Positions 26,882-34,693 of a stretch of 64,000 nucleotides of DNA are shown one piece after another. Made by a program: the position numbers and the translations under genes. The notes under the pieces are model-generated. The model did no database searches. It was not told the origin of the DNA and was given only the letters and a program-made list of their open reading frames with translations. The stretch covers positions 278,603-342,602 of the forward strand of contig JANWWZ010000002.1 in assembly GCA_025057115.1 (NCBI GenBank). Direction: 5' to 3'. Every line of letters starts with the position of its first letter. The stretch's first letter is position 1. This DNA is from Bernardetiaceae bacterium (GTDB taxonomy: Bacteria; Bacteroidota; Bacteroidia; Cytophagales; Thermoflexibacteraceae).

Positions 26882-27696
26882 TGCGTTCAACGTCAGCAAA
26901 GAGCTGTTTTGTTTTTCTCTTAGCGATTTTAGTTTCTTGGGAGGCTAGTGCCCAACCTACTACTGACTCAGCGCGTTTGGCATTGTACCAGCGTTTGCGC
27001 GCCTGGAGAAAGGGCATCACCTTTAAGCCCTATGCTTTCCGACTAGGCACAGACCTCTCGTACTGGCTTAATGGAGTAATGGCAGCCCCTTTCGGAAAGG
27101 AAACTCTCCGCCACAATCTACAGTATTTTTATGCCAACACGCGCCGCTTTGAAATTACTGCCGATATGGCTTTTGACAAAAACAAATGGTTTATTGTTGC
27201 CGATGGAGGATATTCCTCCGTGAGCCGAGAGCGCAACCAAGCAGATAACTTAAGAAATTTTCACTACCGCAATAGGGGCACTTACTGGCGTCTGGGATTG
27301 GACTATAACGTATTGCATAAAATTTTCACTGATCGGCAGCAAGCCTTATTGATAGGAGTTCGCTATGGGCGTGCTAGCTTTGAACACCAAGTAACTTATT
27401 ATGCACTCAACAAACCATGGGGCTTTGAAGGAACCTCTACAGCGCCGCTTTTTTCGGAGACAATTCTCAATCAGGGAGGATATCGCTGGCTGGAGCTAGT
27501 AACAGGCTTGAGAGTAGCTCTCTGGAAGGGATTGTATCTAGGCTATACCTTGCGTGCTAAATTGGCTGGAAAGTCAATTCACACTCAGCAAATTTTTCCC
27601 AATCAAATACCTGGCTTTGGAACGGCAAGCGAAAATGTCAAGCTCTCTTTCAGCTATCATCTTTACTACCGCTTGATGCTCACCAGCAAGCGATAA
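26881..27696 (+). CDS. DUF6048-like putative outer-membrane barrel protein
   Basis: A 271-residue protein with a signal peptide (cleavage ASA/QPTT). The mature part alternates hydrophobic and polar residues as barrel strands do: FKPYAFRLGTDLSYWLNG, FEITADMAFDKNKWFIVADGGYSS, YWRLGLDYNVLHK, ALLIGVRYGRASF, GYRWLELVTGLRVALWKGLYLGYTLRAKLAG, and a final aromatic strand. This is the pattern of DUF6048. The open frame runs from a TTG at 26875; the ATG at 26881 overlapping the upstream stop is preferred and implies coupling. Probably works with the DUF6452 protein at the cell envelope; function unknown. Confidence 0.75.
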   Translation: MRSTSAKSCFVFLLAILVSWEASAQPTTDSARLALYQRLRAWRKGITFKPYAFRLGTDLSYWLNGVMAAPFGKETLRHNLQYFYANTRRFEITADMAFDKNKWFIVADGGYSSVSRERNQADNLRNFHYRNRGTYWRLGLDYNVLHKIFTDRQQALLIGVRYGRASFEHQVTYYALNKPWGFEGTSTAPLFSETILNQGGYRWLELVTGLRVALWKGLYLGYTLRAKLAGKSIHTQQIFPNQIPGFGTASENVKLSFSYHLYYRLMLTSKR

Positions 27697-27739
27697 GAGC
27701 ACGTTTAGGTTTACTAACAGGAGCAAAAATTACAGATAA

Positions 27740-28085
27740 AAGGGAATGAGCTAATATTAGTAGCCCAACCAACAGCAGCTGTGATGGTGAATGCACTGGG
27801 GTTGCCACATGCAAGCATGGTTACAGGAACCCATGTAAAGAATGTCAAAGCAGGGTTGGATCTATTGCCCGTACTGGAAAGGTACAAAACCTTATAACGG
27901 ATCGCGCTTGATTAAGAGTAGTAGTAGAGCCAATCTCCACTTGCCTTAATCAAAATCAAAATGCAAGAGCTAAGCTCTGCTTGGTTTAACATCAAAATGT
28001 AGTATGCTTGGCTTACCTATGATGTTAAAAGAACCGTCCAATTCGCCGTCGCTGCATCAAATTCGAACTCGGCAAAATGTGACCT
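27740..28085 (+). pseudogene. Decayed IS5-like transposase remnant
   Basis: The 645-base stretch 27697-28341 has no intact gene. Frame 1 from about 27745 to 27896 reads ELILVAQPTAAVMVNALGLP then HASMVTGTHVKNVKAGLDLL and PVLERYKTL before a stop; a one-base shift then gives LITDRA, followed by a stop and LR. This tracks the IS5/DDE core (KIHAVVDALGLPLRF, ..TGGQVHD.., LADKAYDSDALR), with the first catalytic Asp changed to Asn. Near 28040-28075 IRRRCIKFE resembles the FRRIATRYDK C-terminal motif. Several stops and frameshifts make it dead. No terminal repeats or target duplication could be found, and 28086-28341 shows nothing recognisable. Confidence 0.6.
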
Positions 28086-28341
28086 CAACTTAGGCTCTTT
28101 GCCGAAAACAAAACACGGGCAAAGACTAGGACACCAGCAATAGTTGCTCAAACTATAGAAGCATGATTGAAACTGTGATCAGCTTGCTGAATTTTCAAGT
28201 GGACATTGATTAGTTAGTTGAGCGCGCCATCCATTTGCCCAAGCAGGCTGATTGCTTATGCTTATTGACTGCTTGGCAGCTCTTCAAGTTTTTTACTTTA
28301 AGAGGAATTCAGTTGTTCAGGTATGTAACCGCTTGTGTTAT

Positions 28342-28710
28342 TTAGAAAGGAAGCTCATCCTCGCTACTTTCTGTCAGTGAAATAGGAGGAGTGGCTTGAG
28401 GAGCAGCAGGGGAGGAAATAGGATTTGCAGGAGCCACGGCTTCAATCCGCCATGCTTCTAGATTAGTGAAATAGGTAGTTGTTCCGTCTTTGGTGTAGGG
28501 TCTACCGCGCAAGGTAAAGTACACTTTTATTTCCTGCCCTAAGGCAAAATCATCTATAAGGCTGCATTTTTCTTGGGTAAGTTGAAATTTGATAAACTCG
28601 CTGTAGGTACCAGCAGGAATTTCTATCACAAACTCGCGCTTGCGGAATTTGTCAGTAAGCTGCTGGGGCTGATAGACCACTACCAACTTCCCTTTTACCT
28701 CGTATGACAT
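28342..28710 (-). CDS. DUF3127-domain protein (OB-fold-like)
   Basis: A 122-residue cytosolic protein. Residues 1-90 carry the DUF3127 pattern: YEVKGKLVVVYQPQQLTDKFRKREFVIE ... YSEFIKFQLTQEKCSLIDDFALGQEIKVYFTLRGRPY ... YFTNLEAWRIE. The tail (about 92-122) is Pro/Ala/Ser-rich and ends in acidic EDELPF, as single-strand DNA-binding proteins do (SSB tails end DDDIPF). Together with the OB-like strands this suggests a nucleic-acid binding role, but that is inference. Found widely in Bacteroidota as a short stand-alone gene. Confidence 0.85.
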   Translation of the reverse strand: MSYEVKGKLVVVYQPQQLTDKFRKREFVIEIPAGTYSEFIKFQLTQEKCSLIDDFALGQEIKVYFTLRGRPYTKDGTTTYFTNLEAWRIEAVAPANPISSPAAPQATPPISLTESSEDELPF

Positions 28711-28841
28711 AGCTAAAAAATAACGCTAAACCCTAAGTCAACTCTAAAGGCGAATTTCGCATAAAAAAGCAATTTTTGCTCAGTTTTTGTCCTTAAAATG
28801 CAGCAAAATTTACCTGGTTCGGATTTAAATGCCTTCACAAA

Positions 28842-31800
28842 ATGAAAGCCCAAGGGTTGCCAAACATTTGCTTGCACGCTCAAGATCTTTTAGTGAGGGT
28901 AGTTGTTTATCTTCTCAGTCAATGGCGTTTGCTCAAGCAATTATCTTCTAATACGGCATTTCAATCCAAGAGCATAGGTACTTGCTTGATATTTACATGC
29001 TGTTTGCTAGCTGCCTCTTCCTTACCAGCTCAGCAAACTCTCCACTTGACCGAACCTGCTTCGATATTCAACAAAGGCATAGACCTTTACCAGCAAGGAT
29101 ACTACAGCAATGCCAGAGAACAATTTGAGTCTTACATCAGGCTTAACCTCCAAGATGGGCGACAAGTGGAAGCAGAGTACTATGTCTGCATGTGTGCTAT
29201 GAAATTAAGCAGCCCAGATTTTGACTTCTTGCTAGAAAATTTTGTTAGCAAATATCCCGACCACTTCCTAACGCGCAATATTTACCGCACCATAGGACTT
29301 ACTTACTACAACAAGGGAATTTACACCGAAGCCACCCAGTACTTGCAGCGCGCTTACGGAAGCAATGGCAACCCCGAGCAGGATGCCGAACTGGCTTTTA
29401 AACTAGCCTACAGCTATTTTGCTGAAAAAAATTACTCATCTGCCCAAACTATTTTTAACTTGCTCAAAAGCGGCTCTAGCCAGTATGCTACAGCAGCAAG
29501 CTACTACGCAGGTTACATTGCTTTTCAAGAAAAGCGCTACCGAGAGGCTTTATCCGATTTGGAGCGCGCCGCCGCCGACAAACACTACGCAGAGGCGGCT
29601 AATGCCTTGATTTTTGCCATTCACTACCTTGAAGGAGACTACAAACGCCTTGTTGCCTTCGCCGAGCAGTTGGAAAGAAAAAACAAAAAACTTCCTAACT
29701 ACTTACTCGCTCCTCTTGCCGATGCTTACTACTTGATGAATCGCTGCCAAAAAGCCTTGCCTTTGCTGGAAAATCTTGCTCGCCAATCCCGTGCAGACCG
29801 CACTTTGTTCTATCGTTTGGGACATTGCTATATGCAAGAGAAGCAATATCAACTGGCGGTGGAGATGTTTGCTAAAGTAGCGGAAGGAACCGACTCCTTG
29901 GGGCAAATGGCTGCTTATCACATGGGAGCTAGCTTAATAGAATTGAAGCAATTGCAGGCTGCTACTAATGCCTTCCGCCATGCTCGCAACCTCCCTTTAG
30001 ACCAGCGCTTGCGCGAACTAAGTGCATATAACCTCATCAAAGCACACTTTGAATTGCGCAATTATGCCGAAGCCATCGAAAGTGCTTCTTTTTACGAACA
30101 ACACTTTCCCAAAGGAGAGTACTTAGAAGAAGTGCGCTACTTGAAAAGCGAAGCATTTATCAGCGGCGGCAACTATTCAGGAGCGTTGCGATACCTAGAG
30201 CAGTTGCCTCATCCCACAGAGCGCATGCTGCTTGCCTATCAGCGCATTGCGTTGAACTACGCCGCCATTTTGTACAATGAAGAAAAATTTCCTCAAGCAG
30301 TAGCTATTTTGTACCGCTCTTTACAACGCCCTCAAGACGAAGAATTAGTTTACACAGCTTATTTGTGGATAGGAGAAAGTTTGTACCGCCAAGATAAGTT
30401 AGACTCTGCGGAGATAGCCTACGGGCGTGTAATCCCTATTGCTAAAGAATATCCCAATGCTATTTATGGACTGGGCTACATTGCCTTTAACAAAGAAAAC
30501 TATCCGCAAGCAGAACGCCTGTTTCAGCAATTGCTTAGCCTAAATGCCAACATCAATCGGGCTGATGTGCAAACGCGGCTAGCAGACTGTCGCTATATAG
30601 CTCGCGATTTTACAAGAGCTATCACTCTTTATCAACAAGCACTTACAATGTCGGGTGCGGATGGGGACTATATCAACTATCAGATAGCCCAGTGTTACGT
30701 AGGTCTGCAACGCCGCGACGAGGCTATCGGATTGCTAGATAGAATACTCGCCAGCCGTCTATCGCGCATGGCTGCCCCTGCTGCTTTCCTAAAAGCTGAA
30801 CTACAGTTTGAAGCTGGTAAAAAAGATCTTGCGTTACAAAGCTACTCTCAACTGATTCAACAATATCCCAATAGCGAGCTAGTGCCTGATGCCCTTTTTA
30901 AACGCGGGCTTGCTTACAGTATTTTAGGGCAAGCTCAACAAGCAATAAGCGACTACAAAGCCATTCTGGACCGCTTTCCTACCCATCCTAAAGCCGCTGA
31001 AGCTATTGAATCTCTCCAGGAAATGGAAAACAATGGCATTCCAGTGCCAGACTTCGACCGCTACTTGCAGTCATTTGCCTCTAACAATCCCAATAGCCAA
31101 GCCACAGCGCAGATAGAATTCAATCGTGCGCGAGTACCCTATGACAACGGCGATTATGCCAACGCAGTGCGTACCCTAACGGAATTTCTCAATCGACATC
31201 CTACCTCTCCTATGACTGAGGAGGCTCGTTTTATGCTAGCTGTTTCTATGGACCAGACTGGAGACAAGCAAAACGCTCTTGCCCAGTACAACCAAGTCAG
31301 AGGTAGTAATGCTATTCGTGCTGGACTTCGCGCCGCTGAAATAGAGCTCGAGCTAGGGCAAGTACAAGCAGCTTATAACCGCTACCGCAGTTTGCAACAC
31401 CAAGTCAATGACAATCGCAATTGGGCTCGAGTAATGATAGGGCTTATCCGTTCTTCTTTTCAACTGGGTCAACTTAACCAAACCGAGCACTTTTGCAATG
31501 AAGTCATTAGCCGCAACCTGACTGTAGCAGGAGCCCGAGGCATAGCCGAACTCCACCTTGGCAAAATAATGCTTGAACGAGGTCAATTAGAGCAAGCCCT
31601 TCATCAGTTCCGACGAGTGGCAAACACGTACACCGATGCCAGTGGAGCAGAAGCTCAATTCAGGCTCGGGGAAACTCTTAGGATACAAAAAAATTACAAC
31701 GCCTCTACGGAAGAATTAGTCAAAATGAAAAATCTCTTTGAGCACCATCCCGAGTGGGTTTACGAAGCCTTTCTGTTAGTGGCTGAAAACTACATCGACC

Positions 31801-31904
31801 TAAACAATCTTTTTCAAGCGCGTGCAACCCTGAATTCTATCATAGAAAATAGCAAAGATGAGGCTATTCGCCAGCGCGCACGCAAAAGACTTCAAGAAAT
31901 TTAA
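28842..31904 (+). CDS. Large periplasmic TPR protein, partner of the following barrel protein
   Basis: A 1020-residue protein almost entirely of tetratricopeptide repeats (over twenty, residues about 65-1015; e.g. AIYGLGYIAFNKENYPQAERLFQQLL). A hydrophobic signal (CLIFTCCLLAASSLPAQQ, about residues 49-65) is preceded by 45 residues if the ATG at 28842 is used; a TTG near 28929 would give a normal-length signal peptide. In other Bacteroidota a ~1000-residue periplasmic TPR protein like this stands directly before a ~550-residue plugless TonB-receptor-like barrel, as here (13 bases apart). Likely a periplasmic scaffold at the outer membrane; the exact role is unknown. Confidence 0.88.
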   Translation: MKAQGLPNICLHAQDLLVRVVVYLLSQWRLLKQLSSNTAFQSKSIGTCLIFTCCLLAASSLPAQQTLHLTEPASIFNKGIDLYQQGYYSNAREQFESYIRLNLQDGRQVEAEYYVCMCAMKLSSPDFDFLLENFVSKYPDHFLTRNIYRTIGLTYYNKGIYTEATQYLQRAYGSNGNPEQDAELAFKLAYSYFAEKNYSSAQTIFNLLKSGSSQYATAASYYAGYIAFQEKRYREALSDLERAAADKHYAEAANALIFAIHYLEGDYKRLVAFAEQLERKNKKLPNYLLAPLADAYYLMNRCQKALPLLENLARQSRADRTLFYRLGHCYMQEKQYQLAVEMFAKVAEGTDSLGQMAAYHMGASLIELKQLQAATNAFRHARNLPLDQRLRELSAYNLIKAHFELRNYAEAIESASFYEQHFPKGEYLEEVRYLKSEAFISGGNYSGALRYLEQLPHPTERMLLAYQRIALNYAAILYNEEKFPQAVAILYRSLQRPQDEELVYTAYLWIGESLYRQDKLDSAEIAYGRVIPIAKEYPNAIYGLGYIAFNKENYPQAERLFQQLLSLNANINRADVQTRLADCRYIARDFTRAITLYQQALTMSGADGDYINYQIAQCYVGLQRRDEAIGLLDRILASRLSRMAAPAAFLKAELQFEAGKKDLALQSYSQLIQQYPNSELVPDALFKRGLAYSILGQAQQAISDYKAILDRFPTHPKAAEAIESLQEMENNGIPVPDFDRYLQSFASNNPNSQATAQIEFNRARVPYDNGDYANAVRTLTEFLNRHPTSPMTEEARFMLAVSMDQTGDKQNALAQYNQVRGSNAIRAGLRAAEIELELGQVQAAYNRYRSLQHQVNDNRNWARVMIGLIRSSFQLGQLNQTEHFCNEVISRNLTVAGARGIAELHLGKIMLERGQLEQALHQFRRVANTYTDASGAEAQFRLGETLRIQKNYNASTEELVKMKNLFEHHPEWVYEAFLLVAENYIDLNNLFQARATLNSIIENSKDEAIRQRARKRLQEI

Positions 31905-31917
31905 CCCAATTTAAAAC

Positions 31918-33588
31918 ATGGTTAATCAGCTTTGCAAATTGCTCACTATACTTTCTTCTACTACAATGGCTCTTTGGATGGTGCCAACGTCTTTGCAGGC
32001 TCAACGCATCGACGAAGGCAAATTTGAAATAGAAAAAGAGCGGGTGCTAAAGCTATCCAAAGCAGCGCGCAATTTTGATCGCATGCCGCGTTTAGAAATT
32101 AGCACTTCTGCTCAAGCTCAACAATATCGCTTGCCGCGTTTCAATTTTGCCTTGCCCACCTTGCCGATTAATGTCCAGCCTCTTCGCCAAGAGGCTCAAA
32201 AATCTGAAGAGCAAGAAAATGCCTACCGAAATTTAGCAAAAGCAGGCTTTGGAAATTATCTCTCCCCTTATGGAGAGGTTTTCATTTCTTCTTCGGAAGA
32301 AGTTCAATGGCAGTACCAGCTACATGGCTTGCATTTTTCTTCCTTAAACGGTCCTGTAGATGGGCGCAATTCTGGCAGTAGCCTCACTAAACTGCATGGA
32401 AAACTTACCCGATTTACCAGTAGTGGCAAAATATACACTGCTGCTACTTATAGCCGTCAAGGATTGCGCTTTTACGGCTATAGCCCTTTGATAAGCAATT
32501 TTATTACGCTGGAAGATATCAAACAAAATTTTGCTCTTGCTGAGGTCAAAGCAGGTTATCAGCTCATAGAGCCAGCAGTGCCTTTGTCCTATCAAATGGA
32601 AGGAAATTGTTATTTTTTTTCTGACCGCTATCAGGCAAGAGAAGCAGCTTTTCAGTTGAGTGGCAATGCAAGCAAGGCCATAGGAGCAGCAGGGCGCTTT
32701 AAGACAGACATCTCATTAGACCTCCTCCATCGCCGCGATGAACTAGGAAGTCAAATGCGCAACTTGTTTATGATTACCCCTTGGTATGAACAACATCGGG
32801 AAGGGATTTACTTTAAGGTAGGGGCAAGAATGGCAGCCGATGGCGACTCGCTGACCAACCAACCCAAAGTAAGAGCATATCCTTTAGCTAGTGCTGCTAT
32901 TGATCTGCTAAAAGGTCAGCTACGGGCTTTTGCTTCCTTGGAAGGCAATACCTTGCGCAAAACTTTCCGCACAATGGCAGAAGAAAATCCGTTTTTAGCG
33001 CCCAATGTAACCCTTGCTCATACTAATCAACTTTGGGAGCTAGCCGCTGGGGTTGAAGGCAGTTTTTTAAAAGGACTCCGCTGGAGGCTTAAAAGTAGCT
33101 ACGGCATTTATGGCAATTTGTACTTTTTTGCCAATAACACAAGAGACTCCAGCAAGTTCGACATTCTCTATGACCGCAATAAGGTTCCCCTTTTTCAATT
33201 GCAGGGAGAGTTTGCTTACGCCGCTGGTCCGCTTCAACTAAGCAGCAAAGTTGGATTTTTTGGCTATCATACCAAGCAACTTGCTCGCCCTTGGCACCGT
33301 CCTTTGCTTACTGCTGAACTTAAAGCCACTTATCAGTTGCAAGAAACAATTCGCTTGAGTGCTATTTTGTATCATTGGGCAGGCATAAGGGCTTTTAGTC
33401 CGCGTACAGGAGTGCAAATCAACCTCAAGCCTATCTGGGACCTCAATCTGCAATTTGACTATTTCATTAATTCGCGCTTTTCAGCATTTATCAATGTCTA
33501 TAATGCATTTTCGCAGTCTTATCAACGCTTTTTGCACTACCCGGTGCGTGGCTTGTTGATAGTAGGCGGAATAGGAATTGCTTTTTAG
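31918..33588 (+). CDS. Plugless outer-membrane beta-barrel (TonB-receptor-like), partner of TPR protein
   Basis: A 556-residue exported protein (signal cleavage near LQA/QRID). After ~80 residues of linker the sequence is barrel strands throughout (YRNLAKAGFGNYLSPYGEVFIS, GKLTRFTSSGKIYTAATYSRQGLRFYG, ... LNLQFDYFINSRFSAFINVYNAFSQSYQRFLHYPVRGLLIVGGIGIAF), ending in Phe as outer-membrane proteins do. The strand style is of TonB-dependent receptors, but there is no plug, TonB box or carboxypeptidase domain, so it is not a normal transporter. Its constant companion is the TPR protein just upstream. Function unknown. Confidence 0.83.
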   Translation: MVNQLCKLLTILSSTTMALWMVPTSLQAQRIDEGKFEIEKERVLKLSKAARNFDRMPRLEISTSAQAQQYRLPRFNFALPTLPINVQPLRQEAQKSEEQENAYRNLAKAGFGNYLSPYGEVFISSSEEVQWQYQLHGLHFSSLNGPVDGRNSGSSLTKLHGKLTRFTSSGKIYTAATYSRQGLRFYGYSPLISNFITLEDIKQNFALAEVKAGYQLIEPAVPLSYQMEGNCYFFSDRYQAREAAFQLSGNASKAIGAAGRFKTDISLDLLHRRDELGSQMRNLFMITPWYEQHREGIYFKVGARMAADGDSLTNQPKVRAYPLASAAIDLLKGQLRAFASLEGNTLRKTFRTMAEENPFLAPNVTLAHTNQLWELAAGVEGSFLKGLRWRLKSSYGIYGNLYFFANNTRDSSKFDILYDRNKVPLFQLQGEFAYAAGPLQLSSKVGFFGYHTKQLARPWHRPLLTAELKATYQLQETIRLSAILYHWAGIRAFSPRTGVQINLKPIWDLNLQFDYFINSRFSAFINVYNAFSQSYQRFLHYPVRGLLIVGGIGIAF

Positions 33589-33646
33589 GCGCGAGTTAAT
33601 TTAATTTGATATCTTCTGTAACTATTGAAGCAGTCTAACCAAACGC

Positions 33647-34687
33647 ATGGACAAACACATTCGCTACCTGTTGAGTGAAGGCAATCGCGTGGAAGTGCCT
33701 GGATTAGGGGTATTTACTGCTCATTACATTTCCTCTCAAATTCTTCGAGAGCAGCATTTGATCCTGCCGCCGCGCAAGCAAGTAATCTTCACCGATGCAG
33801 AAAAAGCAGAAGAAAATAACAGCTTCTGCCACTTGGTAATGAAAGCCGAACAGATAGATCATCAAGCCTTTAAAACCCAACTGGAAAGCTATCTCAACAA
33901 AGTTTATCAGCACATTGAGCAGCACGGATATTACGAAATTCCTGGCATTGGCTTGCTCAAGCGCAACGCGGCAGGTAAGTTAGTTCTTGAAAATGATACT
34001 GACTACAACTTGTTAAACTCCAGTTACGGACTTCCTAAACTGTTTGCCCACCCCGTAGCAACCCAAAAAGCCTCTGTAAACTTTGAAACACAACCCCAGC
34101 CCACAAGCGCTAAAATTCCCTCGTCAGGTCAACAAACGGCTTCAAAAGCAATTACCCGAGAGATTGTCTTAGACCGCCTCTGGTGGCTGGCAATGATTCC
34201 CTTAATCATGATTTTTGTATTTTTGGTGTATTTGATGGTGGACGAAGAAGCCCAATTGCGGTTCCGCGAGTGGGTGAGTGGGGAAAGCAAGCAAGAAGAG
34301 ACTATATACTTGCAAACTCGCGATGATGACCCACTTAAACCTATTTCCATCCCTTCTCAAGCATCTGACGCAATTTCCGATACCCCCAAAGAAGCGACAA
34401 ATTCAATCCAAGAGCATCCTCCTTCTCCTGTTTCTCCTACACAAGCCGATGAGGTTTCCTCTGGAGACTACATGGTAGTGCTCGGTAGCCTAGCTAAAGA
34501 GTCAGCAGCTAAGAGTTTGCAAAAACAATTATCTCGAAGGGGTATCGCCACAGAGATTATCTATAATCCCCAACGCAACACCTATCGGGTAGCCATTACA
34601 GGACTTAGCCAAACTGCTGCTAAACACAAGCGAGAAGAATTATTAGCAACGTTTCCCGAGGCATGGATTGCCCGAGCCAATCAGTAA
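33647..34687 (+). CDS. HU-CCDC81 (bacterial) and SPOR-domain single-pass membrane protein
   Basis: A 346-residue protein joining a DNA-bending-protein-like part to a peptidoglycan-binding part. Residues 1-60 (MDKHIRYLLSEGNRVEVPGLG ... VFTDAEKAEENN region) and about 65-135 (YLNKVYQHIEQHGYYEIPGIGLLK) are the paired HU-CCDC81 bacterial domains. A transmembrane helix follows (179-198, WWLAMIPLIMIFVFLVYLMV), then a Ser/Pro-rich linker, and a SPOR domain (about 272-346: GDYMVVLGSLAKESAAKSLQKQL) which binds denuded glycans at division sites. Topology should be HU part cytoplasmic, SPOR part periplasmic. The histidine kinase gene begins 6 bases after the stop. Confidence 0.9.
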   Translation: MDKHIRYLLSEGNRVEVPGLGVFTAHYISSQILREQHLILPPRKQVIFTDAEKAEENNSFCHLVMKAEQIDHQAFKTQLESYLNKVYQHIEQHGYYEIPGIGLLKRNAAGKLVLENDTDYNLLNSSYGLPKLFAHPVATQKASVNFETQPQPTSAKIPSSGQQTASKAITREIVLDRLWWLAMIPLIMIFVFLVYLMVDEEAQLRFREWVSGESKQEETIYLQTRDDDPLKPISIPSQASDAISDTPKEATNSIQEHPPSPVSPTQADEVSSGDYMVVLGSLAKESAAKSLQKQLSRRGIATEIIYNPQRNTYRVAITGLSQTAAKHKREELLATFPEAWIARANQ

Positions 34688-34693
34688 AAACCT

